Below are positions 15,201 through 30,200 of a stretch of 64,000 bases of DNA, one piece after another. The DNA is from Opisthorchis felineus (lineage: Eukaryota; Platyhelminthes; Trematoda; Opisthorchiida; Opisthorchiidae). The notes beneath the pieces were generated by a model. It did not search any database. It was given only the letters and a program-made list of their open reading frames with translations, and was not told the DNA's origin. Numbering within the stretch: the stretch's first letter is position 1; every line of letters begins with the position of its first letter. A program made the position numbers and the translations under genes. The stretch lies in the NCBI GenBank assembly GCA_004794785.1, contig SJOL01002747.1, forward strand, positions 24,647 through 88,646, written 5' to 3'.

Positions 15201-18200
15201 TTTTGACACCACAGGTGGAGCAAACTGGCAAACGCCATTCAGGCCTTCGAGATTCGTGTGCTGACTTCTTCTGTCACAATACCGTCAGGGCTAATGCAAG
15301 TCCCGAGATACGTATAATGTTCCACAAATTCCAGTGTCACTCCTTGAATTATTAGAGGCATGCTCAAAGACTGTACGTCCAGCAACATGACTTTGCACTT
15401 CGTGGGAGCGAAGTACATGCTGAAGGACTGGCTGACCTTGGTCAGCTTTCTTAGTAGTGTTTGCGCTTCGTGCTCTGTTTCAAAAATGGGAACAATGTCG
15501 TCTATATATTCCAGGCCGACACGGTTGTCCGTTAGATAGATCTGAACACCGAGGCTTTGGAGGCGTTCATGAGTTTTGCTTCATTAATGACGAAATTCAA
15601 AAACGTAGTGTGTGAGTGAAAACCGTCGTGGTAAAGTTTTTGGAAGGCTCTCCATTCAGTCTCAACCACTCATAACCACGTGAATACAAACAACGCATGA
15701 TATTCACGAACTTCTAGGGGATATCTTGCCGAGCAAGCATGCTGAGAAGAACGGACCGGTCAACGGAATCGAGCACAGTATTGAAATCAAGGAACACTTG
15801 TATATACAACACACCCAGATGTCAATCATTCGTGAACGTACAAGTTTTTAGTTGATCACATCGGGCTGCACAACGGCCAAATTGCAAAGAAACGCTATAC
15901 TGAACAACTCACAGCGACTGTATTATATGAAATCTATACTATTGGCAATCTGAAGGAAACAAAGATGGAATTAAGGAGTGAATTCTTAAGTTTGACTTCG
16001 CACTATCAGAGCAAACTTTTCACCAGCACTCCACCATTTGAGGAGTTGAACACCGAATTCGTTATTTCATCTGTTGCTTATTCCACATCCTACATTTGAT
16101 GGCTCTAGGTTGAAAGACAGCACAAATACTTATACAAATGGAGTATATACTTCGCCGGTATGTAATCCGGTAAGGAATGAAAACCAAGGGACTTAGGCCG
16201 TATGATTAAACAAAAAACGCGTCCATATATATCCTACAGTTAAAAGTCGTTCGGGGTTACGCTTCCCCAAGAACGAGCTTCCCCAATAAGCGAATTATCT
16301 CGAATTTTGAAGTTACTCCGTCCTGAGAAGGTAATTATAACAAGTCACCAGAATCCAGATCAGGAAAGTAAAAAAGCCCTATAGCTGGAAGGCCGGATGC
16401 GATGAGTAACGGTAGACAACATTCAGAAGACCGTACTTTTCTGCGATAGCATACAACAATTGAGGCCGAAGAACAGGACCATAGCTGACAGACGAAATTC
16501 TGTGCAGCCTTGATAGACTTACGTCGTCCATCAACGAACGCTAGTTCTCCGCGGAGTACAACGCGTCGAACACGTCCACGAACACGTCGACCAGCAAAAG
16601 GACTCCATCCAGCTCGTGTGTATAATGTTTGGGCAGTAACAGGTGGCTCGGCGTAGGGCGAATTCACCCTGTATGAACCCGGCAGAGACCACTCCGCGCC
16701 CATGTCGACCTCCACCCAAGTATCATCGAACATACACCGATCCAAGGTGTCCCCAGCGTTAAGTAAATTGGTATCGTTGTCCAAGTTGAAGATTCGTCTA
16801 GGGTTCACGTGCAACCGTTCAATAAGGTCGGTCAACGTCAGACGACCCTCACACATAGCAGTTAGGAAAAGCGGAAGCATACTTTCCAACCCAGGAAATC
16901 CTGGAGGGGCATTTGAAGTCGCCTTTTCGGACGCCAGATGCGGGGCGTGGTCCGTTGCAAAGCAGTCGATCGAATCCAGATTGGCCCACAAGGCCTGTAT
17001 GTCCTCACGAGTACCGAGTCGTGGTCGCACCTCACCTACATAGAATGGAGATAACATAAGGTTACCACTGAGGGGCTAAACACGAGCTAGAACAAGATGC
17101 CTGTGGCTGAAGGGTTGAAAGCTCCCGTGAATTCATGTGACCAGTACAAACTGTTAGATATTCGAACACACGTGGTTAGTGAACGAGTTTGTGTGGCTAA
17201 CTTGAAATACTTTCGATCCGAGAAGGACGACACCGCGATTTTAGTAACAAAGTCGCATTGAAGAGGATGAGTTTCTGAAAGTAACATATAATCGAGAGTG
17301 GTGTGAGTGGAACTAAATAAATCGCTATCAAGTTGAACATATACTACCCTCAAAGTGATTGCAAAGTCTGTCTAAGCATCTTTAACCGAGCTTTCAATGT
17401 TTCCATTCTAAAAGTATACAAAGGAGATAAGGTGTCTAACAAACGCACAACGCATGTGGTTTTCCGTGTCCTGGAAAAATGGCACAAAATAGAACTTACG
17501 CCATCCTCCACAATCCGGTAGGTCGTCTTCGGTAAGGAAAAGGTGATGTGGGCTCACCTCACATGTAACCTTCAGCCCACGTGCCTTCGCGTCCCGAATC
17601 AATTCGATCTCCGCTTTACGCGCGACGTGACAAATGTGAACGGAGCGACCGGTTAGCTCGGCTAAAAGTAGGACTGCCGCCATTGTTTCTCCCTCAGCAT
17701 GGCAGCAAATAGGTTTTGAAGTGGGCCAAGTCTTGAAAAAAGCATACAGAACACAAGACATAAGGCAAACTGTGAACGTTACGAACCTTGGATCCTATCT
17801 GGTGGTCATGAAAAACTGGTTCTTGGCTTAAACATCTAGACCATGTGCAAAACGTCAGATCGTTCATCGTCACCAATAGACACAGATGACTCGAGAACAA
17901 TCTGTACGTGGTTAGAATTTGACGAAGTTAATTAATAATGTGGGCCGGTATCGAGAACCTGTCACACAAGGCTTTTCACCGATATTATGGCGTATCAGGT
18001 GGGCGAAGAGAGATTCAGCAAACTGAAGACAGTTTCACCAATAATACTAACGTTTACCACAAACTCTTCTGAGAATCTTAATTCAAAGATACTTTCGTTT
18101 TGAGTTGATTCTGATGGTCCTGTTTGATTCTTAAGAATCACTGTTTAGGTATGCGAAAGTTCAGTTTTCAGCTTTTTCAGCTCAAAAACCGTGGATCGAC

Positions 18201-21200
18201 ATACAGTGATTCAAGCTGCTACAAGCTTGTTCACCACCGAAAAGGAGAATAAGAGAATGAGAGTCACGCAATGGAGGCGGTGGGTATAGCAGATTCCCGA
18301 AACTTGGTAACGTGAGCTTCAATAACGACAGGATCGTTGGTCAACAGACCATCACGAAATGTCAGGTACCGCTGGATTCAGAGAGCACCATCACATCCAA
18401 AGAATCACCACAGTCGTCAGGTCTGCAACACACTGATCCGTCTGTCCAAATAAGTAAACAGTTGGCTTAAAACAATTATATGAAACCCACACACTACCTA
18501 CAGTTCAAAAGCAACCCAAGGCCAGTGTTCTGACCTCGCTGATCTGAATAATTCTTTCGACTTTCACAGTCAATTTAAGCTTACTTTCGGACAAAATGCT
18601 TCAGCGATGAACTGGGTGCACACATGAGGGGTACGGAAACAAAACCGTTGCATTTCCTTTCTGCGTCCAGAGTGAATCTGAAGAAATACTTCTAGAAATC
18701 GAGTAATTGTCCAGTCAGATTACGTGAAGGCCAGTCATTCCAGTTACTTCCATTGAACTCATTAACCTTAGGACAAGGCACAGCGCCTTCTCCAAAGAGT
18801 TCGAGACCTCCGGACTTAGCGAAATCACGTTCTTTTTAGGAGCGTCTCTATTCAGAGAGCGAAACAGTTTTTCATTTCTTTATTCATAAAAGTTCTCCGT
18901 ACGGCTGTAACCGGTTTGAATGACATAATCAAATGAATTTGTCGCTAATAAACTGTTTGGAACTAAAAGGCAACGACCACAATTCGCGTGCGTACTACTC
19001 AATAATGAAGAGTAAAAATTTCGTGGAATGAAACGTGAGTCTTGCGTTTCTTGAACAATAGTTTGAATATCAGTACACAGTGATAGTTGCGTCGAATGAT
19101 CTCAAGGATAGCTGCCAAATGCAATCGGCGTGAAAACTCACTTCGCTGAATGGTACGTCTGGTGCTGACTCAACCACATTTTCCAGTTCAAGTTCTTCCC
19201 AGCACACGAAATTCTGAAGTTGTGTTGTTGATCCATTGTTCAGCTTTAATCCCCTTCCGGTGCCTAGCTGCCATGGCACCCGAAGGAAGCACGAGGTTTG
19301 GGATACTGCCAGGTTGTCCAAGCCTAGACAGGGGAAGTCGAGAGACAGAGGTCGGGTTCGAACCACGGACCTCCCGGTCAGTAAATTCGCGCTCTAACCA
19401 CTGAGCCATCTCGCTACATGCCAAGCGGAAGTTTTCTGATGTCAAACTTGCTGGTTATGGAGTTAACTGCTCGCCTCTTATTTTTATTCTTCATGTATTC
19501 ACTCCTAGAATTACGGCTTTTGTCATACCAACGTCTTGGCAATGGTCAAAAGCGGCCGGAAACATTCGATCGTCATGTGTGCGATCGCGAGACTCAGTGA
19601 AGAAGCTGATCAATGACCTTGACATGTGCTGTTGTGAACGGAATCGTGCTGCTGTACTGTTCCTCGACTACAAACGTATGGGATAGCGTTAGTGTCTTAC
19701 AGTGCATAAAATGGACATAATTAAATCTGATGGGTGCCGGTCAGCTTTTATCACCGTATGGAACAGAGCGTGGCAACGATTGGCATACTCGAAACCCAAG
19801 TGGGTATTTGGCACGAACGGCAGCATACCAAATGCCTAGCTTCTTGAGGAATCAGCCCCGATTATCTAATTCGGAACTGACATACGGACAAGAGCAGGAA
19901 GGTCATGCCCTCTTAGGAAACGGTCTCTTGCGCGTGGTGTATTTTCCGTGCCGCATGCAACGGGCGGGGGTGCGGAGATAGATCAAGGAGTGATTGTTAA
20001 CGCAGTTGTTTAAAATAAGATAGAAATGCTACAGGACGATGTCATCGGGTACTTACCTCAAAATGTTTTTTCCAGATGTTCAGTTTTCCTGACAAAGATA
20101 ATGTGGTAAACGTTTCGTTCAGGTACATTTTTAGCCCAACCACATGTCCACCAAGTTGGCCAACTGAACCAAAGTTGTCCGCCGTCGCACCAACAAACAA
20201 CCCATAATCACAGTACGCACGACTTGCAGCCCGTTCCATTGCAAGCTGCAAAGAAGCCTCGTCGACCACTGCCGGATTAGTGTTTGGCATGGCTAGTATG
20301 GCGACGATTCCACCGGCTAAGGCAGCAACGGTAGCGGTGCTCCAGTCTTCTTTATATTCGTGTCCCGGATCTCTGAAATATACACAACCAGTCACCGAAT
20401 AAGCTCGGTTTCAATAGGTAAACTAGTTTATTCCGCAGTACTCAACAACAGCAGAATCATCATTGAATCCAACCATTCTGGTGCGTTAATAAGTATGACC
20501 CAAAACAAGTACAAAATACGAAAGGATAACATCCGGAGTAAGGAAAAGTCTGAAAAGATTATGGATGGGTGAGAACACACAGACTCGACCAGCAACTATA
20601 CCATCTGAACGTCAGGGATGGTCATCTCGTAGTGTCACATCTTCTGCAGTGGCTGATTCTGGACTGAGAGGAGTACTCTCTGGGGCATTCGTTGGGAATA
20701 AAGTGCAAGCCTTTATATCACTAACGGTTCAGACGGCACGAGTTTGGATGGTTCAGTTAAGGTAGGTCGATTCACAGGGAAACTGAATGTTCAGAAGGCC
20801 TAAATGACAGCTGTAGGTTGTTTGTTAGTCTTCCAATTTTCGCAGAGTTGGACAGCAATACATCACAAATCAAGCAGACAGTCCGCTTTGGAAGAGAGTG
20901 CTGATAACCAAAAGGTGGGTGTAACGAGTTGGGCTGGTTAACAGATCTTTCTTCTAAATTTTTGCTATGGTAAAAGGGTAATCGACCCCCCGATACAAAC
21001 CAGAAAAAGAACTCAAAAACGTTAGCCTCTGCCAGGTTCTGGGAACGCTTTTGAATTGGTTTGAGGTGCAGTAAACTTAGCCCTTGAATAAGTATGTAGT
21101 CCTATCAGCTGCTTTTTCACGTATATTATATTGGCTGTTGTCTCCCACAGTTGTTCCTTCCCACCCAAATCCTTCGGGTAGCGTGGCAGCTAGGCACCAA

Positions 21201-24200
21201 ATGAGTACTGGAGCTGAACGATTATTTATTTACGCTAAACTTTGGTGCTCCCATTGCCCACCTATCCAGAGTGCCTTCAAAAAACGCTGCTGTCCAGCAA
21301 CTTAGCGGAGAGCAGCTGACAAAAATTTAAAAAAACACCCGCGGCAGCTGAAGTCAAACACGACGCAAACAAATACGTCACGATAAGCTAGTGAACGGTA
21401 TAGTTGGGAAAGCCATTGTAGAGCAACACGGAAACGCTCATGTCTGTACACTGTGTTGACTTGCTCGGTATGTATCTAAATATGTATCTGAATAGTCAGA
21501 TAATGGCCTGACTTTTTACGATTTTCATGAAGGACCTATTCAGGGAGATTGTATTGAACTGAATGGATTGCTTTGTCGGGCCCGACCACCGTCGCTTTAT
21601 TACCTCCGCAGTAGTCAAGAGACAGGAATTGGTAAACCGTACGGATGAATATGTAAATTCGCAACGTGAAGACTAACCTGGTATGAACGTGAATGTCGAT
21701 CAGACCAGGGAGGTAAAGAATCTGACTAGAAGAGATGCAGTGTAACGGAAGCAAACGACATTCAACTCCCGGCTGATCGGGACGACGAAGTGGGAGAAGA
21801 GAATCTTTTGTTTTTCCCGGCAATGTTCGACCCCGATAATGACGGTATAAGGCTTCGGCGAGGAGTTTGAACAGCTTCACATCTGTGATTAGTGGCACAT
21901 TTGTCTCAACTGCCAGACGTCTTGTCATATACCCTAAGATATGGTAGAAAGGACGGTGATGATGAGGAATTATCATGACTGTAACATTTCCAAGCTGTGA
22001 CAAGAGAAACAAGCTCCACCAAATGCCGACAAAGCAACAAAGTGATGGTGGTATTACTGTTTAAAAGGCTTTGGAACGGAAGTGAAGTTCAGTGTATGGT
22101 CTTCGTTGGATTTGTAGTAAAAGAAGAGTCACAATAGGACCAGTTTTGGCTTGAAATGGTCGAGGCGATAATAAGCACAATCCCGAAATAGACTCAATAC
22201 ATGGTACAAATTATCAGAGAAAAGGAAATGACAAAGTCTTCATCATCAAACCAAATGACGCAGATTGCATATATACTAGAGCCGGAAACCAAGCACACGA
22301 CAGAGGCACTCACATCGTACGGCTTAATGGGATTCATCTTGGAACCTTGCTCATGAAAACAGTCGTATTAGGTTCGGCCAGTTCGTCGGATTCATAGGTA
22401 AACCCATTGGTAGTTGTGAATTTTACCAAACACACTGAGCGACGCATCCCATCCTTTTATCTTGATCCTATAGAACTATCCTCGGAATAGAGCAGCTGAA
22501 ATGGTATAATTGCTCTCCAGATCCAGCGCACTGATCTCCAAAGATGAAATCTGATATGACTATTTTCGCTGCGAATGCGGGAAGAACGGTCGCGGGCTCA
22601 TTGCTGTCTGGGGGGAAAGAGCGAACCGATTCCGTTTGCGCGGGGGGGGGGGGGTGCGGGGCTTTGATGAACGATAGGATTATTCGTTCATCATAAAACC
22701 TAAGAATTTAATCCCACTGCAGAATAATAAAAACTACCATAAGATAATAAGGTAACCAAATGCTAGTTTACGAGTCCGAGGAATAATGTAGGGAGCAAAA
22801 TAGCAGAGGTGTACAAACAATCTTTATTTATTAGCCGTATAACCTATTATTAGCTACTTTTTTACTGTTTTGTTGACTCATACCAGTGACGTGGATAGCC
22901 GAGATAACACTTCAACGTAATCGTTCGACGTTGGTCGCTGAATAAACATACAAGGAAGGCCACAATCATGGTGAGATGTGACTGTGGCTTCGACTTTCCT
23001 ACTCCATCGATCATTCGAATCAGTCGATTCGTTTGCGATCAAACAGCCGATTAAGCCTTTCTAGGTTATGCGTGCCTGTTCTAACATGCATGTTTGTTGT
23101 GTTGACGAGCCAGATCACATTGCGATTGGCAATCCACCGATTTTCTTGCTATCTATTAATCGGACTCAGTGGCTCAGTGGTTAGAGCGCCAATTTGCTGA
23201 CCGGAAGGTCCGTGGATCGAACCCGACCTCCGCCTCTCGACTTCCCCTGTCTAGGCTTGGGCAACCTGGCAGTATCGCAGCCCTCGTGCTTCCTTCTGGT
23301 GGCATGGCAGGTGGCACCGAAAGGGTGTTACAGCTGTAAGATTATCATATTATCTTATCTTATTAATCGGACCGATCGATCCACACTTAGTTACTTGAGG
23401 ATGTCCCCTTGTTAGGAGGAATCCTACAACGGTACAACGACCAATGTGCCTAACTCGCAAGTGACCTGTAAGAAGAAAAGGCTGCTAGCCCGCATCAAGG
23501 CGAGTTCTGACTGGACGAAAACCCAGGCCCAACGGTATTGCAGTAGCTATTGAATACCATTCGGCAGGATCGTTCGAATTTCCAGAATGCTGTTATAGCA
23601 TAAACGTCTAGACGTAGCGCTGTACATGGATTTTGAACTTGTTCTGGGCGTTTAGTACACTCAGTCTATCTTTGGTAGATGTTCTACCGAAAACGCTGGG
23701 AGAATCAGACCGGCAAGTGAGCCGAGGCATAACCGTTATTTCATATTCGGAACATGGGGTTTGATCCCAGATAATCTAGTGCTGCCTTCCGTGCTATGGC
23801 GTAGACAGGTTGACTGATCTTGCAACTTAGTCGACACTATAGGAGGCAAGGGCGCACAAACCAGGCACAGTCAGAGTTAGGTTGATAAATTAATGTGACA
23901 ATGATTGTGGTTTCGTTTACGAATAACGGTGTTCCGAACAAGACGAAGCATTGGAATCACCCATTCACAAAAAACCTCAATCGATGTGATACTGGTGGCA
24001 GTGAAACAGGTGTTTAACACCAGTACTGCTGTTGATGGTAATGAGTGACATCGATGACTATTGTAAAACCGAATAGTTTAGAAAGTGAACGGACAGTTCG
24101 GTTGCAAACTAGTAACACAGAATCGTCATCATCGACAGAATCACATCAGTGCTCAACACTGAAGCTTTGCTGCCGTACGTAAGATGACAAATGGCCCAGA

Positions 24201-27200
24201 TAAGTCTGCGTGGTTCGTTAGCATTGCTAGAAACGCCTTGATAACCAACGGATACTCGGACATTATATCTGGTCGAGTTCATAGCATAAGAGAATATTTC
24301 GAATATGATATAACAGTAATTGTTAATATGCGTAATACATACCAACGACATAATATAATGACATATAGAATAAGACAGCTATGATGAGATTTATTACCTC
24401 GTGTGACGAACGCCGAAGGACGACGATATCCAGTTTTACGCATGGTAAGGCTTACAATCAAGCCAAACTGCTTTTCAGCCAAATATTCTTGAACCGTTCG
24501 GTCACGTACATCAGTGTCGGTAGTTTGAGCACCCCTGAACGAGATGAAGAACAAAAAATGTATTCAGAGGCATAAGATGGAAAAGCGAAAGATACTATTC
24601 CTCGAAAGGTGATGTTCGTCTAAAACAAGGAGTGGCGTTCCCTGCTAAATTAAGGCAAATCGGAGGATGGTCGAACTCAGTGGACAAACAATCAACTAAG
24701 CAACCTGGGCTAGTAACATTCTCTTCATCAGATGCTAATCAGGCGCAGAACGGAGTCTACTAGCTTTAAGCTGAAATGTTGGTAAACGGAAATAGCAAGG
24801 TACGAAAAGAGCATAACACACTGAAACTGTATGTTGTTATACTCCATAACTGAGCTGTACTCACATCAGTTGCTTGGCATGAGCCATCGGTTTGGCACTC
24901 TGCTTTCAAGTGAGGCTTACACGTCCAAGTTTTTAACTGTCAACAGGGTATTCGAAAGGCTACGTCAATCGCTCATGCTTCTATTTACTCGCCGCAGGGT
25001 CAGTAAGCGTCTATTGTTGTTATAACCAAATACGAGAATGATACCAACCCGTAAATGTGAGGCCTCAACTCGACGAATAGAGCCCTGTATATAACTCACT
25101 GAGCCAGAAGGACTCATTACACGGCACCGATATCCGATAAATGGGCTGTTCCGTAAAAGTTATGTCGGCTGAAAAATTATCACGCCTTCTTAGCATCCTA
25201 CCAAGAGCTCTCTCCTTAAATTTTGCCGTCTGGGAGCATAAGCATATGTACCGATCACCTTCGCGTTGCTTGATTGTGTACTGGGTTAGAGTGAGTCTAG
25301 GAACATAGGTTTTGGTTATTTGTACCAGTATTTGCAGGCGCGAAGTTCACGGTTGCACTCGGGCTGGGATACTGCCAGGGCACCCAACCTAGACAGGAGA
25401 ACGATCGGGGCCCTCAAAAAAGACGCTTAGTTCAAAAGACTGACTGCAAGGCAGCGGATGAACGCGGGCACACTATCACAGTAGTACAAGTTCTTAAGCA
25501 ACAAATCATCGCATATGTTGCAAATTCTAGCCCCTAGGATCAACAGAATGTGTCCATCAGCCTATCCATTGGCCACCCTGGTATGAGAAAGTCTGTGGAT
25601 CTCAGAGCGAAACGCCTAGAATAACTCAATGGGCCACACAAGTAAAAAAAACCGTCGCACCACGATAGGGTCCGGTCTCTACCTACGATACATGCAAACC
25701 AAATATTGAGGCAGGAAGAAGTTGAAAGAACACAAACTGAAAATGAACGTACATTTGCTTCGCAACATCTGAGTCCTCATACGGCCACTCGATAGGTATG
25801 ACAGGAACTCCCTGTGTCTGATAGTAGTCAGCGGTTCCCGTACTTCCGTACAATTTGTAGCCTAGACGGGAGAGCTGAGACACACTGGAGGAGTGAAGAC
25901 AAAGGCAAATAAATGGTAGAGGTGATCGTTCATTAACAGGAACACTAAAGTGTCAGAAATAGACGGACGCTGACTGGCCAGAACAATGAGGAAAAAACGT
26001 ATAATTACACTGTAAGCCGAAAGACAACTAGAAGGCTTATAGTGTGGATACCGACTGCCGTGAGCTGTATGTTACACACAGCTGAAACTACACAGAGGCA
26101 TCAAATCACCTAAGACCATTTGCAATTTATTTGCTTACTTGTAAACAAACTACCGGCGAGTAACTCAGGAGCACTGGAGAGAGTGTGAAACCGAGAAAGT
26201 AGTACACTACTCATCTTACTTGCTCTTATTTCAACCACAGAACACGACAGTAGGTTCTCATGAGAACAACCGAAACCGTGCAGTCTTAAACCCCACTTTC
26301 ACAATCACAGAGGACGACCATGCGTAAGTTAAGACTGGTTACTCTGTTTAAAGAGCACTTTGTATACTTTCAATGCTTACGCGGAGACGAAAGCCAGTAG
26401 GCCGTGTGCTGTAGCTTGACGAATAACCTAATTATGGGCGCCAGCAATTCGGGAGCTGTCCGATCCTTTGTCAGCCTGCACTTGCCATAGGTAGGAAAAT
26501 AAACCAACCTGCTCAGTAGCTCCTTCTTATGTCGGTAACTTCCAATTGAGAGGAAGATACTTTCTTTGGGTCGAGGCAAACGACCGTTGGTGTTGAACAG
26601 AGCAGCTTCTTGAGCCAGCAGATAGGCTTCATAACGGTCACGACCGAAACAGGCCACCTCACCTGTGCTAACCATTTCCACACCCAGAAGGACATCGGCC
26701 CCAAGAAGGCGGGAGAATGAGAACACGGGTACCTATGCGTGGAGGGCAGACAACCATAAAACGATGAAACAACAGGGAAATTCAAACCAAAAGTGAACGG
26801 AACCATTAAAGCGGACAGATTTGTGCATAAAACTTGGGCTTCGGACATAAGCGACTCGCCGAAAATCTTCATGGTAGTTAGCTTCATGTAATTTGCTGAA
26901 AAGTAACAGGGGTTTAGCGCATTATCATTCCAGACCGACTGACATTTTGCGTTTGTATCAGCAGTTTCAAACATAGGTCCTTCTGGCAAAGGAATAACCA
27001 TTGATGACTTGCGTGCACTGCAGAAAAGACGAATACATGGGTGGTGCTTCAAAGTGCCACCCGCAATGGGATCATCAGGTGGGCAGACCGACAGTTTGGG
27101 AGTACGCTTCACACTTGCTTCTAATCTTGTGACGGCGATAGAGCATACCATTATTTCGTGAATAATTAGACGGCTTCGGTCGAATTCCTCAGCCCACCGA

Positions 27201-30200
27201 TGTTAGCGAAATGGCTCAGTGGTTAGAGCGCGAATTTACTGACCCGAAGGCCCCCGGTTCGAACCCGACCTCTGCCTCTCGACTTCCCCTGTCTAGGCTT
27301 GGGCAACCTGGCAGAATCCCAGCCCTCGTGCTTCCTTCTGCTGACATGGCAGTTAGGCACCGAAAGGATGCTACAGCTGAACCATTTAGCGAACTTCAAC
27401 CAACCTCCGTATTGTAATGACACAGAAAGAAACAGATATTCTGGATATCAGCCTACATGAGATTCAGGGCCGTTCCAAGTCAAATCCTAACCGAGATTGC
27501 AGACGGCTCCACCTTGGTTGTTGTTCTGTTCGGTGGGCTTGGTATACAGAGCGGAGCAACAGCTATGGATACAAACTGATCAACCGATATTATCCTCAGT
27601 AACAGTTCCCTCTTATTCAGCAATATGGAAACTTTGTTTTTAAATGGCGAGTAGTACTTGCTCGGTAGAGCAGAAACAGCGAAAAAAGAACGTCCTAAAA
27701 TGAACATAAAGGTTGGAATAGCGTCTATGTCATATGAAGAAATTATCCACAAACCGCCGGAAATACCCATTCAACTAGTTCGAATTCGCGTTAGAAACTG
27801 AGCTGTCACTAACCTTAACACCAACGTAGCCTGGAACACCATTCAAGACATCCACAGTCGGCTCCAGAAATCCACGAGAACTCGAGTGGCGGTAGGCCGC
27901 TTCAGTACGCGATCCTGTAACAGGGGGACAGATGGAGTCTCTGGCCGAACCCAGAATACAACGTGTAGCTGCGGCCACAAAATCATACTTGAGTGTTTTT
28001 GACACGAAAGGAAAAGAACGGGATACCCGTAAATTGGCTTCGATAATTTGCAACCGATTATCCTTAGCAATAACTTGCAAATTGAAGGGACCGGAAACTT
28101 GGAGCTCATCAGCTAAACTGTGCACGATTTGTTTGATGCGATCCAGTGTTTCAGCATTTAAATCCTGCGGTGGGGTAACCAAGGTTGCATCACCCGAATG
28201 CACGCCTGCGTTCTCGACGTGCTCGGATACAGCGATTGCGACAACTCGTCCGGCTTGGGCGATGGCGTCCACATCGATTTCCTTGGCATCTAAGATGAAC
28301 TGACTGATTACCACAGGGTGTTCTGGACTGATCGCCTGGGCAGCTGACAAATAGATGGCAAGTTCCTGAGGATCGTAAGCAACATTCATTGCTGCACCGG
28401 ACAAAACGTAGCTTGGTCGGACCAGAACGGGGTAGCCAACCTACAGCAAAAGCCCAGAAAACGTGTTTCAGTTGAATGTGATAAGCGCTGAGTGAAGCAG
28501 GTTAAAGGTCTTATGAAACTTACAAACGAACGATTACCTAAACTTTCATGTTTTCGTCCACATTAGCGACGATGTATGCGGGGCAAAGGTTACCAGTGGC
28601 TACAAAAGTCCTCCAAATCGTTTCTCTTCACGCGGCTTCGTATTGTGATTTTCATGCGAGATCAAGTTCCGATGATTCCTCACACGGAAGCCCAAAACAA
28701 GTGACAAACTGTTAGATTGGTGCACCTTACCTACAGTGGTGTATAACCCAGTGATTCCCCACCGGATGGAAATTTCGAGGTTTCAAGGGAGATGAAGGTG
28801 AAAAATTCATGGGTTCAAGCTCTCACGATACTGAACACCAGTGCACTTCACCTTGCATTTGGAGCACGTGACATTAGATGTACTCATTCTGTGAGATGCC
28901 CTGCTTTTCACTGATGATTTCAATATCCGCACTACACCCCACTCTTAAGGTTGACCGAAATGCAAGGATGTAACTTTTGGGCAAGATGGCCACGATGAAT
29001 CGTACACTGAAAGAGTTCAGGAACCTAGGAAGATTGAGAACTGTTGGTATAGATCGAACAACTTGCTACCCCAAATGACAGCGGCGCTCACGAGTAGTCA
29101 TAACAGATCCGAGATTATGGCGATTTGGAGCTCCTCAGGTAAAAGTCATGAGTGAACACAACAACTGATGTGAAATCTGAATCCAAAAAGAACAAAACAA
29201 CGATTCATGGACAAGAATTGTTCTCTACTGGAGATGGCAAAAACCACTAACTTGTTGACAAAAAGATTTAGCAGACTCAACATCAGTGAGTTCGCGCCAA
29301 CGAGGTTGAGAGATACCCATGCAGTCCAATAATCGCGAAAATTTGAAGCGGTTTTCTGCATTGTCGATAGATTCCGCGCTGGTTCCGAGGATCGGAACGC
29401 CTAGACGATGCATCGGCATTGCGATATTGTTTGGCGTCTGGCCACCCATGCTCACAATTACTCCTACAGCGGATTCCAACCTGTGTGGTAAAATAGAAGT
29501 GAGACATAACGTCGTGACGCAAACACATTAAAAGTTTACAAGACACAATGGATCAACACTGATAAAGTGGAAAACGGACCGTCAGAAAAACAACGTCGTC
29601 CGATACATGAAGCATTGGAAAATATGGGAACTGCGGAGACATCAGTTAGGGGCCCAAAAAAGCTTCCTGCTTATTACCTCAACAACGCAATCATGAGTGA
29701 AAAACAGCAATCTCTCCGGTTGGTTCACAACCTGAGGATTCCTCCTGAGAAGTAGAATTCCAGGGCCTTAGTGGACGAATAAACAATCGCCAAGTTTGCA
29801 GAATTAGGCTCTTGTATACTGGTTATACAGACGCGCACTACTCATAATCGTTCGTTCTGTGTTGACAGAGAAAACAACCTTTGGGTATGTGTTGAAAAGG
29901 GTGCATCGGGGATAAGATGTTGAGCTGGCTGTGCCTAGAACACAGATGTGGGCGCTAAAATCAAATCGACGCAAAGCAATTTCAGACTCAGTATGTTTGT
30001 TGCCAACGGTTCTTTCCTAGAGTGGAATTCTGGAGTGGAAAATACGATTTGCATGAGCCGATTTTCCAGAATCCTTTCTCGCTTGGTAGCTCGCTGAACA
30101 AGTGACAAAGTCAGCCCTTTAGATACGAACTGAAAACGTTGGACTAGTGGCCTGGATTTGCGGAAAATTGAAGGTAACAGTGAGCCAAAAGATGTATGCA

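Larger units (their letters stand above)
11826..16522 (-). other. CAD intron 22 (4.7 kb)
   Basis: Separates the end of dihydroorotase from the linker exon. It contains a SINE (14,381-14,574) and an RTE-like LINE fragment (14,640-15,805). The 11.9-14.3 kb part has no recognised feature. Confidence 0.6.

Noticed and set aside
22642..22654. G-run as a functional G-quadruplex element
   Set aside because: A single homopolymer in an intron without other G tracts of note; a sequencing or assembly artefact is equally likely.
26513..27151. 212-codon minus-strand open frame
   Set aside because: Its second half overlaps CAD exon 16 in a different frame and the rest lies in intron 15. No recognisable domain, so a shadow is the simplest reading.
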